Origin: an uncultured Spartobacteria bacterium
GTDB taxonomy: Bacteria > Verrucomicrobiota > Verrucomicrobiia > Chthoniobacterales > Chthoniobacteraceae
Direction of reading: 5' to 3'
NCBI GenBank assembly: GCA_903919125.1
Contig: CAIXGS010000077.1
Location: 35,818-99,817 of the forward strand
Length of the DNA: 64,000 bases
The translations under genes and the position numbers were made by a program. Every line of letters begins with the position of its first letter. Position 1 is the stretch's first letter. The notes under the pieces are model-generated. The model saw only the letters and a list, made by a program, of their open reading frames with translations. It searched no databases and was not told where the DNA came from. Shown piece by piece: positions 37,748 through 46,017 of this stretch.

Positions 37748-39045
37748 TGAACGAACCATCCGTTGCTCTGGAGACGCTCCGAAACGCACTTCCTCAAGCC
37801 GGTTTATTTGCGGGTAAATCGTGGCGCCTATCCCCAACTCCATTCCCTCTCACTGAGACACTTCATCAGGAATTGGTGGCTCTAGGGGAGCGGCTTTGGA
37901 ATTTCCAAAAGGCGTGCAATGACCTGTACACGCTCTCTGCCTCGGGCCGCCAACCGGCATGGATCGCAGAGCTGCTCGACAAAGGAAAGCCGGCGGAGCT
38001 TGTGGAATTCAGCCGCTCCAAAGCGTTCCGACACCATTTGCCGCGAGTCCTTCGCCCGGACATTATTCTGACCCAAGACGGTTTCATCCTGAGCGAGTTG
38101 GATTCCATTCCAGGTGGCATTGGGCTCACTGCTTGGCTCAACGAAATTTATTCGGAGGCAGGAACTCACGTCGTCGGTGGAGCAAATGGGATGCTGGATG
38201 CATTCGCCCAACTCGTTCCAAAAGGCGACATACTAGTCTCTCTCGAGGCGCAGACTTACCGACCGGAAATGGAGTGGCTTGCAAAACGCACTGGTCAGCG
38301 CGTTTGCGACGCAGAGTACTACGGCGACCGGACCGACCGCGCCGCAGCTGCCTACAGATTCTTTGAACTGTTTGACCTCGAAAACATTCCGGACGTTGAC
38401 AAGCTCCAACGAGCTGTACTCGGGGGATTATCAACGATTACCCCGCCGTTCAAACCCTTCTTGGAGGAAAAGCTTTGGTTCGCTCTTTTCTGGATGCGCC
38501 CGCTGCGAGACTATTGGAGGCGCGCACTCACTGAGCGGCATTACCTCGCTTTACAAAAAGTGATTCCACGCTCGTGGGTACTCGATCCCCAACCGCTTCC
38601 TCCGCACGCTGAAATCCCTGGGCTTGGAATTCATAACTTTCTCGAGCTTTGTGATTTTAGTCAGAAGGAACGGGAGTTGGTAATTAAGGCCAGCGGTTTT
38701 TCAGAATTAGCTTGGGGCGCACGAAGCGTTGTCATTGGGGCTGATGAACCGCAGTCCGTATGGAAAGATGCGGTTGAAAAGGCTCTCCTTTCTTTCCCAG
38801 ACCAACCGTATCTAGCGCAACGCTTTCACAAACCAAAAACCTTCATTCACTCCGTGTACGACGAGGGCTCCGGTGCAGTCGTCCCCTTCCCTTGCAAAGT
38901 CAGGCTGTGTCCCTACTACTTTACGCTAGACGAAAAACCAACGCTGGCAGGCGCCCTAGCCACTCTCTGTCCTCCAGATAAAAAAATCCTTCACGGGATG
39001 AAAGACGCCATTCTCGTACCCGCAGGAGTGCCAAGGCCCGACTAG
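37747..39045 (+). CDS. Unrecognised protein, possibly ATP-grasp-like
   Basis: This 432-residue cytoplasmic protein could not be assigned with confidence. The segment I-L-T-Q-D-G-F-I-L-S-E-L-D-S-I-P-G-G-I-G recalls the acidic, Gly-rich core of glutathionylspermidine-synthase-like ATP-grasp ligases. Later, K-A-S-G-F-S-E-L-A-W-G-A-R resembles an ATP-binding Lys plus Gly-rich loop. No membrane helix or signal is seen. ATG at 37747 overlaps the ruvA stop; GTG at 37744 is possible. The next gene, SRPBCC-like, starts 34 bp later, so they are likely co-transcribed. If ATP-grasp, it would form an amide or peptide bond; this is inference. Confidence 0.7.
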   Translation: MNEPSVALETLRNALPQAGLFAGKSWRLSPTPFPLTETLHQELVALGERLWNFQKACNDLYTLSASGRQPAWIAELLDKGKPAELVEFSRSKAFRHHLPRVLRPDIILTQDGFILSELDSIPGGIGLTAWLNEIYSEAGTHVVGGANGMLDAFAQLVPKGDILVSLEAQTYRPEMEWLAKRTGQRVCDAEYYGDRTDRAAAAYRFFELFDLENIPDVDKLQRAVLGGLSTITPPFKPFLEEKLWFALFWMRPLRDYWRRALTERHYLALQKVIPRSWVLDPQPLPPHAEIPGLGIHNFLELCDFSQKERELVIKASGFSELAWGARSVVIGADEPQSVWKDAVEKALLSFPDQPYLAQRFHKPKTFIHSVYDEGSGAVVPFPCKVRLCPYYFTLDEKPTLAGALATLCPPDKKILHGMKDAILVPAGVPRPD

Positions 39046-39079
39046 ACGCAGCCTCGGTTTGGGATAGGCTCCACACAAC

Positions 39080-39535
39080 GTGCACTCTACTTCCTCAATC
39101 TTAATTCATGCGCCAAAAGAGAAAGTCTTCTCCATGGTGAGCCAACTGCTTCGTTGGCCGGAATTTTTGCCTCACTACCGCTTTGTCCGTGAAATTAAAG
39201 AACTCACGGTAACGCCTAGGCAGAATGAGTTGCACCTGCAGATGTCGGCGATCGGAGGATGGTTTCCTGCGACTTGGCGGGCGCTATACTACGGCGACCC
39301 GGAGACACTCGAGCTCCACTTTGAACACACAGCCGCCTTCACCAAAGGCATGAGAGTGGTCTGGACGTTGACTCCCGTTTCCGAAGGGACGCAGGTAGAA
39401 ATTTTGCATGAGCTCCGTTTTCGTTTCCCGGCGCTGGCGTGGCTCATGGAGCCAGTCCTGCGTTTCGGATTCATTGAACCGGTTGCCCGCAAGACTCTCG
39501 CGCGCTTCAAGGTATTGTTGGAGGCTCAGTCGTGA
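39080..39535 (+). CDS. SRPBCC (aromatase/cyclase or CoQ-binding) family protein
   Basis: This 151-residue single-domain protein has the START/SRPBCC fold: S-S-I-L-I-H-A-P-K-E-K-V-F-S-M-V at the start, W-P-E-F-L-P-H-Y, and a long C-terminal helix ending A-R-K-T-L-A-R-F-K. Members bind hydrophobic ligands; some cyclise polyketides, others bind ubiquinone. The start is GTG at 39080. The gene overlaps the following ketosynthase gene by 4 bp (GTGA), a strong sign of coupled translation. The link to a ketosynthase favours a cyclase-type role, by inference. Confidence 0.82.
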   Translation: MHSTSSILIHAPKEKVFSMVSQLLRWPEFLPHYRFVREIKELTVTPRQNELHLQMSAIGGWFPATWRALYYGDPETLELHFEHTAAFTKGMRVVWTLTPVSEGTQVEILHELRFRFPALAWLMEPVLRFGFIEPVARKTLARFKVLLEAQS

Positions 39536-40806
39536 GTATCTCCAAAAAGAATAAACGCCGGGCAGTTATCACCGGTTTAGGCCCCATCACAGCGGTCGGG
39601 ATAGGTAAAGATGCCCTCTGGCAGGCAGTTCTCGAGGGGAGAAGCGGAATTGGTAGGGTTACTTTTTTTGATACTTCCAAGCTGCACGCCCATCATGCCG
39701 CAGAAATAAAGGACTGGGATCCCTCACGCTTTTTTCCGCCCCACCGATTAAAGCGGCTGGATCGGTACGCCCAATTCGCGGTGGCCTCGGCGTTACTCGC
39801 ATTGGAAGACGCGCGTCTGCCTTGGAGCAAGGAGGTTCCACAGGACAGGGTCGGTGTCTCCTTTGGCACTGCGCTTGGGGGCATCGCACACGCGGAAAAG
39901 GAGCACTCCGCGTTTATCGCCGGCGGACCAAAAGCGGTGAATCAAACCCTTGCGCTCACGGTTTTCGGCGGTTCAGCACATTCCAACATTGCGATCGAGT
40001 GCGGCTTTCGTGGCCCGGGAACAACGAACTCCAACTCCTGCGCCAGCGGTGCTGTTTCTGTGGGGGAGGCGCTCCGATATATTCGAGACGACATGGCAGA
40101 TGTGATTGTGGCGGGTGCTGCGGAGGCCTCGCTGTGTCCACTGACGTACGGCGCATTTGATTTTATCAAAACCATGAGTCGTTGGAATGACGAACCAGCG
40201 GCGCACGCCTGCCAGCCATTTGACCTTAACCGACAGGGTTTTGTAATGGGCGAAGGCGCCGCCTGCCTTGTGATTGAGGAATACGAACACGCCAGACGCC
40301 GCGGCGCCCACGTCTACGCGGAGGTTCTGGGCTATGCACTCAATAACGAAGCCTACCACATGACTTCCCCCCTGCCTGGTGGAGCATCGGTCATTCGTTG
40401 CATCCGAGACGCGCTCGCCGATGCGGACCTGCAACCGGAAGCCATCGGCTACATCAACGCGCACGCCAGCGGCACACAGATGAACGACGCCAACGAAACG
40501 GCCTGCATCGAGGCGGTCTTCGGGTCTAATCCACCGCCAGTGAGCGGCACCAAGGCCATCACCGGGCATCCTTTAGGCGCGACGGCAGCCATTGAGATGG
40601 TGCTTTGCGCTCTAGCAATCCAGGAGCAAATGCTCCCACCGACCCTTCATCATCGCACCCCGGATCCGCACTGCGCCATTGATGTGGTGCCGAACTGCGC
40701 ACGCCCAGCGAAGATCAAATACGCACTCAATAATGCGTTTGGTTTTGGCGGTATTAACGCCTGCGTGGCTCTCGGCGCCGTGGAGGACAACTTGGAAGAA
40801 AAATAA
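39532..40806 (+). CDS. Beta-ketoacyl-ACP synthase family protein (FabF-like)
   Basis: This 424-residue enzyme condenses acyl and malonyl groups. The thiolase-fold catalytic triad is intact: C170 in N-S-C-A-S-G, H311 in N-A-H-A-S-G-T and H346 in T-G-H-P-L-G-A-T. The active-site segment N-A-H-A-S-G-T differs from the common N-A-H-G-T-S-T of FabF, which suggests a specialised paralogue rather than the housekeeping enzyme. It starts at GTG, overlapping the SRPBCC gene by 4 bp. No acyl carrier protein, ketoreductase or acyltransferase gene is nearby, so it must borrow these. Product unknown. Confidence 0.92.
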   Translation: MSISKKNKRRAVITGLGPITAVGIGKDALWQAVLEGRSGIGRVTFFDTSKLHAHHAAEIKDWDPSRFFPPHRLKRLDRYAQFAVASALLALEDARLPWSKEVPQDRVGVSFGTALGGIAHAEKEHSAFIAGGPKAVNQTLALTVFGGSAHSNIAIECGFRGPGTTNSNSCASGAVSVGEALRYIRDDMADVIVAGAAEASLCPLTYGAFDFIKTMSRWNDEPAAHACQPFDLNRQGFVMGEGAACLVIEEYEHARRRGAHVYAEVLGYALNNEAYHMTSPLPGGASVIRCIRDALADADLQPEAIGYINAHASGTQMNDANETACIEAVFGSNPPPVSGTKAITGHPLGATAAIEMVLCALAIQEQMLPPTLHHRTPDPHCAIDVVPNCARPAKIKYALNNAFGFGGINACVALGAVEDNLEEK

Positions 40807-40857
40807 GACGACGAGTTCGGCTTCCTTTTCCACGGCCATTTTCACTAAACTAATTTC

Positions 40858-41703
40858 ATGCTGAACAAGCCCCACAGCGCGCTGCTTCTCGTCGGCCACG
40901 GCTCCACCGTCAACCCGGATTCAAGCGCCCCCACTTTCGACCACGCGGAAGCCATTCTGCGGATGGGTATTTTTAAGGAAGTCCACTGCGCTTTTTGGAA
41001 AGAAGAACCAAGCATGCGGCAAGTGCTTCATATGGTGGACAGCGAAGAGGTGTACATCGTGACTAACTTTATTAGCGAAGGCTATTTTACCAAAACAGTC
41101 ATCCCTCGGGAGTTGGAGTTGGATGGAGAAATCACCCGCCGCAACGGACGGACGCTGAAGTACTGCGAGCCTGTGGGCAACCATTCGCGCATGTCTGAAC
41201 TGCTGCTCAAACGCGCCGCTGAGGTTGCCCCAGGAGTCAATCCGGCGGACACGAGCCTACTGATTGTGGGACATGGGACTAATTTAAATGACAATTCAGC
41301 ATTCGCTGCAAAGCGGGAAGTCGACCGCATCCGCGACATGCACATTTATGGGGAGGTGTTCAACACCTACATGGAGGAGGCTCCCTTGGTGAGCGAATGG
41401 GATACTTGCACAAGCCGTCCAAATGTGGTCGTTGTTCCCTTCTTCATCGCAGACGGTTTGCACTCGTATCAGGACATCCCCGTCCTCCTCGGAATCGAGC
41501 AGGACACGGGACTTGCTGCAAGCCAGAGGGACATTTTCCGTCAGAATCCTTACCATTTGAGGAATAAGACATTATATTACGCAAGCGCGATTGGAACAGA
41601 GCCTCTTTTTGCGGAGCTCATACTAGATCAAGTCGCTCTGTTTGACGCGCAACACGCCGACGAAGTCTCCCACCAAAGTTCAATCCACAATCTTTCCAAG
41701 TGA
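40858..41703 (+). CDS. CbiX-family sirohydrochlorin chelatase-like protein
   Basis: This 281-residue protein has two halves of the CbiX chelatase fold. L-L-V-G-H-G-S opens the first and L-I-V-G-H-G-T-N the second; both histidines are metal-site candidates. H-S-Y-Q-D-I-P is a further conserved point. CbiX enzymes insert cobalt or iron into sirohydrochlorin. No other cobalamin or siroheme gene is in the window. It overlaps the next gene by 4 bp (GTGA); that gene encodes a DR2241-type Fe-S domain often fused or linked to CbiX, so the two products probably form one unit. Confidence 0.88.
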   Translation: MLNKPHSALLLVGHGSTVNPDSSAPTFDHAEAILRMGIFKEVHCAFWKEEPSMRQVLHMVDSEEVYIVTNFISEGYFTKTVIPRELELDGEITRRNGRTLKYCEPVGNHSRMSELLLKRAAEVAPGVNPADTSLLIVGHGTNLNDNSAFAAKREVDRIRDMHIYGEVFNTYMEEAPLVSEWDTCTSRPNVVVVPFFIADGLHSYQDIPVLLGIEQDTGLAASQRDIFRQNPYHLRNKTLYYASAIGTEPLFAELILDQVALFDAQHADEVSHQSSIHNLSK

Positions 41704-42389
41704 ATAGAAATCTCACTCAGGCTCTTGAATCTTGGATCGCGCAAGGTTGCCGCAGTATCGGACAAATCAAGATTACGCCGCGCCCGGAGGGCGGCTACGA
41801 ATTGCGCCATGCGGAGGATTGTGACCGCAATGACCTTGCCACATACACGGAAGCGACCGACGCCAGAGCGCTTTCCTTTTTCGACGACGCCAACGCCTAT
41901 CGTCCCTTAAAAACTGCGCCGACACTGCGCCACGGATGGTTGTTGAACCTGCCCGACGCCACAGCCCTGCGCCACGCTTTGGATTATTTTTATCCCTCCA
42001 TGACGGCCCTCTGGTTCAGTCACCTCAGGGGCGAACTGCGACTCGTGCCATTGAGGGAAACACTGGACCGTCAAACTGGAATGTATGCTGTGGCCAAACG
42101 CCTCCGGGACGATGAGGGACAAAAACTCGTCGCATGGCACTGCGTTCTGGAGAAGTGCATGAAGCGCACACTTTGGAATTTTGCCCCTGGCCAGCCCCTT
42201 ACGCACCTGGCGAAAGAGGCACGCACATTGCCCTCTGGGGCGGACGCTCCGGGCTTCCAAGAAATCCCTCTAATATGCCAGGAGGCGTGCAACCACCTAG
42301 TTCCTGCCTGCCGCGAAACGGTAAAAAAACGGGAGCGTCTCGAAAGCGCGGAGTCCCCGCAAACTCCTCAAAACAACGCAGCGACCTGA
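41700..42389 (+). CDS. DR2241-like putative 4Fe-4S protein linked to CbiX
   Basis: This 229-residue protein resembles the stabilising and iron-sulfur-binding parts of the Deinococcus CbiX-like protein DR2241. Cysteine candidates are in W-H-C-V-L-E-K-C-M and, further on, I-C-Q-E-A-C-N-H-L-V-P-A-C, which is enough for a 4Fe-4S cluster. It starts at GTG, overlapping cbiX by 4 bp, so the two are translationally coupled. The last 19 residues are encoded by the first copy of a 71-bp direct repeat that also forms the 3' end of the AEC transporter gene. The C-terminus may therefore have been remodelled by recombination. Confidence 0.75.
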   Translation: MNRNLTQALESWIAQGCRSIGQIKITPRPEGGYELRHAEDCDRNDLATYTEATDARALSFFDDANAYRPLKTAPTLRHGWLLNLPDATALRHALDYFYPSMTALWFSHLRGELRLVPLRETLDRQTGMYAVAKRLRDDEGQKLVAWHCVLEKCMKRTLWNFAPGQPLTHLAKEARTLPSGADAPGFQEIPLICQEACNHLVPACRETVKKRERLESAESPQTPQNNAAT

Positions 42390-42403
42390 GGCAAGCGCAG
42401 GAT
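42333..42403 (+). repeat. 71-bp direct repeat, copy 1
   Basis: It matches 43457-43527 without gaps at 65 of 71 positions (hand count), with the first 23 bases identical. Here it encodes the C-terminus of the DR2241-like protein. On the minus strand it reads I-L-R-L-P-Q-V-A-A-L-F-stop, nearly the same as the end of the AEC transporter. Confidence 0.9.
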
Positions 42404-42470
42404 AGCATCACACCCTCTCAAAGCTTTTTTTCGCGCGATAACTGCAATTCTGGAGTAACCTGAACGCTGG

Positions 42471-42713
42471 ATGAACGACACAGACTCTAGTGAAACTAAA
42501 AACTCTGGCGCTCAAAAGTGGGTCGATGCTTGGATTCACGCAGGGGATGCCCTTGAAAAAATTCGCCACAACAACGTGAAGCTGGCTGATACCGCCGAGG
42601 GGCTGCGCTCGTTCACAGGGAGTGTTTTGAATGTCCTGAGAACCCGTCCCGCCGCTAAGACATCCGGTTTGGTTGAGCAACAGCGCATTTTCAGTAAATT
42701 TAGGGCTTCATGA
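42471..42713 (+). CDS. Small protein upstream of a nucleotidyltransferase (putative antitoxin-like partner)
   Basis: This 80-residue hydrophilic protein is of no family I recognise. It is predicted to be mostly helical, with an acidic/Ser-rich start and a basic C-terminal end. Its stop overlaps the start of the nucleotidyltransferase gene by 4 bp (ATGA), the classic arrangement of toxin-antitoxin pairs. It lies inside the segment bounded by the two 71-bp repeats. An antitoxin role is inference from size, order and overlap only. Confidence 0.65.
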   Translation: MNDTDSSETKNSGAQKWVDAWIHAGDALEKIRHNNVKLADTAEGLRSFTGSVLNVLRTRPAAKTSGLVEQQRIFSKFRAS

Positions 42714-43288
42714 ATGAACTTTGTAGCGTGGCACTTGAGGTTCAAAGTGAATGCGAGAAGCGCGGTTGGAAGTTTTGTTTCATTGGCGGGCTGGCCGTTC
42801 AGCACTGGGGCGAACCGCGGTTTACGCGTGATGTAGATCTGACGCTCCTCACGGGTTTTGGTGGCGAGGAAACATACATCGATCCACTTTTGGAAGTATT
42901 TGAGCCTCGGATAGAAGCTTGCAGAGAGTTTGCTCTTCAAAACAGGGTCCTACTTCTCAAAAGTGCTGAAGGTGTTGGAATAGACATAGCGCTGGGAGCT
43001 TTGCCGTTTGAAGAGGAGGCAGCCAGACGTTCTCAGTTGGTAGAAGTCGAGCCCGATGCCGTTCTCAGGCTTTGTTCGGCGGAAGATCTCATTGTGATGA
43101 AAGCTTTTGCCGACCGTCTGCAAGACCAACTCGATGTCCAGCGTATCTTGATCAGACAAGGCGTTGAAAACCTTGATTGGGAGTACATCCTATTCTATCT
43201 CTCGCCACTATGTCAGTTAAAGGGAGCTCCGGAAATTGTGAAAAAACTCGAAGCGCTAAGAGCCACTATATCCTCTCAAGACCTTTAG
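42710..43288 (+). CDS. Nucleotidyltransferase-fold protein (AbiEii/MNT-like)
   Basis: This 192-residue protein has a Pol-beta-type nucleotidyltransferase core. F-I-G-G-L-A-V (G26, G27) is followed by R-F-T-R-D-V-D-L (D41 and D43), with a third acidic residue at D92 in G-I-D-I-A. A helical C-terminal half carries S-A-E-D-L-I-V-M-K-A-F-A-D-R, common in AbiEii-type toxins and related nucleotidyltransferases. All three catalytic acids are present. It is coupled by an ATGA overlap to the 80-residue gene. Such pairs often act as toxin-antitoxin or phage-defence modules that modify tRNA or proteins. The target here is unknown. Confidence 0.8.
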   Translation: MNELCSVALEVQSECEKRGWKFCFIGGLAVQHWGEPRFTRDVDLTLLTGFGGEETYIDPLLEVFEPRIEACREFALQNRVLLLKSAEGVGIDIALGALPFEEEAARRSQLVEVEPDAVLRLCSAEDLIVMKAFADRLQDQLDVQRILIRQGVENLDWEYILFYLSPLCQLKGAPEIVKKLEALRATISSQDL

Positions 43289-43456
43289 AAAGCGGTTGGA
43301 GAGGGAGTTGTGTGGAGAGTTGAAGACCCATTTTTCTCCATTGGGGATTTTCTCATACTTTGGGAGACCGAGGTCGATGAGGTACGGGAAGATGACATTG
43401 CGCTCCGGATAGTCTGGACGCAAACGCTTTCCATAAGTTCGCAGGACCGCAACCTC

Positions 43457-43527
43457 GAGCGTCTCGAAAGCGCGGAGTCGCCGCAAACTCCTCAAAACAC
43501 CGCTGCCACCTGAGGCACACGCAGGAT
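43457..43527 (+). repeat. 71-bp direct repeat, copy 2
   Basis: This copy covers the last codons of the AEC transporter gene (minus strand) and its downstream flank. Five of the six differences from copy 1 fall in the transporter-coding part. There they are either synonymous or Val/Leu exchanges when read in the transporter frame. Confidence 0.9.
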
Positions 43528-44424
43528 GGTGATCACGGCGGTCACCGTAATCATACTCACGAGCGTGGAATAGAAGACGGCGGCGGCGGCGAATTCGGAG
43601 TCTGCTTGGAATTCATGAGCGAGAAGCGCCGTGTTCACCGCCGTCGGAAACGAGGCGCTGAGAATCATCACGATAGCCTCGGTCCCACGAAATCCGAAGG
43701 GACGCACAAGCGCCGCTGCCACCAACGGACCGGCTACGAGCCTCAAAGCGACCGCCCAAGCGATTCGTTTAAAGCTCTGATTTACTTTGGTTTGAGCGAG
43801 TTGCACACCGAGCGTAACCAGCGCAATCCCCACCAGCGCCTGCCACAAATAATCGATCGGCATCCACAGCCAGCGCCATTCCTGCACGGGAATGTGAAAA
43901 AAACGAACGAGCAACCCGCTCACCGCTGCCCAGATTGAGATTTGACGCCAAATCGGAAGTGACGCTCTACGGGGCTCTCCCGTGGCTGAGGCCAGCACCA
44001 AACCGATGGTGAAAGTGCTTAAGTTCTGGGTGACAATCACGAAGACTTGCAGCAAAGGTCCGACAGCAGGGTAGGCGAGCGCCATCAAGGGCACGCCATA
44101 ATTACCTGAATTATAAAACATGGTAGCGAGCTGCAAACCCCGCATTTGCCCGCGTCCATAGCCACAGGCCTGCGCCACCAGCGCGCTGAGGACGAACATC
44201 ACTCCTATTACCGAAAGCGTGAAACAAACCACACGCGTCGCCTGCGCCCCATCCAGCGTAGAGCTGACAATCTGGTGAAAGATAAAGGCGGGCACCACCA
44301 AGTGAATGTTGAGCTTCACCAAAGTGCCCAGATCCAGCCGAAAACTGCGCTCCAGCACCCACCCCGCTCCGACCAATAACAGGATTGGAAGGAGGATTTG
44401 CGTGAATACAGTCCAAATTACCAT
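43492..44424 (-). CDS. AEC (auxin efflux carrier) family transporter
   Basis: This 310-residue inner-membrane protein has about ten hydrophobic helices in two inverted halves. Marks of the AEC/MleP family are L-L-V-G-A-G-W-V-L, L-N-I-H-L-V-V-P-A-F-I-F, N-S-G-N-Y-G-V-P-L and S-F-P-T-A-V-N-T-A. Bacterial members move malate, malonate or other organic acids. The 3' end coincides with repeat copy 2. It is divergent from nothing close; the peroxiredoxin gene lies upstream on the same strand, separated by a terminator, so it has its own promoter. Confidence 0.92.
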   Translation of the reverse strand: MVIWTVFTQILLPILLLVGAGWVLERSFRLDLGTLVKLNIHLVVPAFIFHQIVSSTLDGAQATRVVCFTLSVIGVMFVLSALVAQACGYGRGQMRGLQLATMFYNSGNYGVPLMALAYPAVGPLLQVFVIVTQNLSTFTIGLVLASATGEPRRASLPIWRQISIWAAVSGLLVRFFHIPVQEWRWLWMPIDYLWQALVGIALVTLGVQLAQTKVNQSFKRIAWAVALRLVAGPLVAAALVRPFGFRGTEAIVMILSASFPTAVNTALLAHEFQADSEFAAAAVFYSTLVSMITVTAVITILRVPQVAAVF

Positions 44425-44451
44425 TTCAGATTATTCCGTTATGGCTGATGC

Positions 44452-44481
44452 AAAAGGCCCCGAACACGTATGCTCGGGGCC
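44452..44481 (-). terminator. Terminator of the peroxiredoxin gene
   Basis: An 8-bp GC-rich stem, ggccccga / tcggggcc (44456-44463 and 44474-44481), has a 10-nt loop. On the minus strand it is followed by TTTTGC. It is 34 bp after the peroxiredoxin stop. Confidence 0.75.
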
Positions 44482-44515
44482 CACTAAATTTTCGAGTTAA
44501 AACTGACGCCCGCCG

Positions 44516-44995
44516 CTACTGGAGCTGTGCAAGCGTGGCGTTAATTAGGTCGAAAGACGGGAGTTCCAAAGGAGTCGGCGTTTGCTCCGAATACCGCACG
44601 ATGCCTTCTTTATCGATGACAAAAGCAGCGCGTGCAGAAGCCGAGCCAATACCCACGAGGTCTGGCAAAAGAACGTCGTAAGCCTTGGAGACTTCCTTGT
44701 TCAAGTCACTGGCAAGTGCCACGGAAATATGCTCCTTCTGGGCCCAAGCTTCCTGTGCGAAAGGGCTATCGACGCTAATACCGATGACCTGCGCATTCAG
44801 ATCGGCGTAGGCTTTTAGCCCGCCCGAAATGTCACACATTTCTTTGGTGCAAACGCCGGTGAAAGCCAGCGGGAAGAACAATAAGACCGTGTTACGATGT
44901 CCAATATTGTCGGAGAGTTTGATATCTTGAAGACCGTCAGCGGTCTTGGTCTTCAAAGAGAAGTCTGGGGCTTTGATGCCGGATGGAATTGCCAT
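44516..44995 (-). CDS. Peroxiredoxin (AhpC/TSA family)
   Basis: This 159-residue cytoplasmic thiol peroxidase reduces hydrogen peroxide and organic peroxides. The peroxidatic cysteine lies in P-L-A-F-T-G-V-C-T-K-E-M-C, with a second Cys four residues on, like AhpE-type peroxiredoxins. R-A-A-F-V-I-D-K-E-G is the usual late strand. ATG at 44995 fits the family start; the longer frame adds 14 unlikely residues. A 10-bp palindrome, tgtgcgcaca (45010-45019), lies 15-24 bp upstream and could be an operator. A terminator follows. Confidence 0.93.
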   Translation of the reverse strand: MAIPSGIKAPDFSLKTKTADGLQDIKLSDNIGHRNTVLLFFPLAFTGVCTKEMCDISGGLKAYADLNAQVIGISVDSPFAQEAWAQKEHISVALASDLNKEVSKAYDVLLPDLVGIGSASARAAFVIDKEGIVRYSEQTPTPLELPSFDLINATLAQLQ

Positions 44996-45246
44996 AATAG
45001 TATTTGCGTTGTGCGCACACTGCTTTAGTTGAGGCAACAGTACAGAGCAACTGTAAAGCGTCCATTGCGCGTGGGCAAAAATGCAGACAAATTTTCAGAT
45101 CTCAAAGCGGCAGCATCGAGCGTTACTTAGCATTAAAAGCTGAATCAACTCTTTAGCATTGCCCGCAGTGGTACCTTTGTTTTGAGTACAAGATTCCGCC
45201 TGCGTTATTTGGGCGGTATTTACGCTCTAGAAAACGCTCTAAAAAC

Positions 45247-46017
45247 ATGCGCATCGTTTTGAAGTTTGGCTCTGGGATTCTTGCCTCAGTTAAGGGAAAT
45301 ACCCTGGACAAAAGGCAGTTCCACCGTCTTGCATCGGAGGTCGCCGCTCTGATTAAGGCGGGGCACCAATGTTTGCTCGTCTCTAGCGGAGCAGTCGCAG
45401 CCGGTCTGGGCGCTCTGGGAATAACCAATCGCCCCGAGGATCTTGCGCTTCGACAGGCCTGCGCCGCGGTGGGGCAGTCCAAGCTAATGGCGCAATATGC
45501 GGAATGTTTCGCCGAGCACGGAATGCAGGTTGCACAACTCCTGCTTACTCATGGCGACATAGACAGTCGCAACCGTTCACGCAATGTGCACAACACTCTC
45601 ACACACATTCTTAAGAATCGCTCTGTCGTGCCCATCATCAATGAGAATGATTCAGTCGCAACGGAGGAGCTAAAGTTCGGCGACAATGACAGACTTTCCG
45701 CTGAGGTCGCCATCCTCGCGCACGCCGACTTGCTCATTTTGCTCACTAGCGTAGAGGGCTTGCTCGACGGTCAGGGAAAACGCATTCCCCAAGTCGACGA
45801 TGTTGATGCCGTAGCAAAGTTTGCGCATGAGGAAAAGGGACGCCTCTCGGTGGGGGGAATGGTGTCCAAATTGCAAGCGGTCAAGCTGGCGGTTTCCGCA
45901 GGGATCCCGACTGCCATTTGTAGCGGGCGCAAAGTGGGACAGATTGCAGCACTCACGGCGGGACGCAATGTGGGCACGCGTTTCCTGCCCTCGCCCCTTT
46001 CACCTCAATCACCATGA
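45247..46017 (+). CDS. proB: Glutamate 5-kinase, short form without PUA domain
   Basis: This 256-residue enzyme phosphorylates glutamate in the first step of proline synthesis. Marks are [25 protein letters not shown] and F-G-D-N-D-x-L-S-A of the amino-acid-kinase fold. It ends after the kinase domain, so it lacks the C-terminal PUA domain of the ~370-residue E. coli type. Short ProB forms are known. Its stop overlaps the proA start by 4 bp (ATGA). Confidence 0.93.
   Translation: MRIVLKFGSGILASVKGNTLDKRQFHRLASEVAALIKAGHQCLLVSSGAVAAGLGALGITNRPEDLALRQACAAVGQSKLMAQYAECFAEHGMQVAQLLLTHGDIDSRNRSRNVHNTLTHILKNRSVVPIINENDSVATEELKFGDNDRLSAEVAILAHADLLILLTSVEGLLDGQGKRIPQVDDVDAVAKFAHEEKGRLSVGGMVSKLQAVKLAVSAGIPTAICSGRKVGQIAALTAGRNVGTRFLPSPLSPQSP

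Noticed and set aside
43256..43495. A short minus-strand frame after the AEC transporter gene
   Set aside because: It needs a TTG start inside the repeat, has no ribosome binding site and overlaps the nucleotidyltransferase end; it is more likely non-coding flank or a gene remnant.
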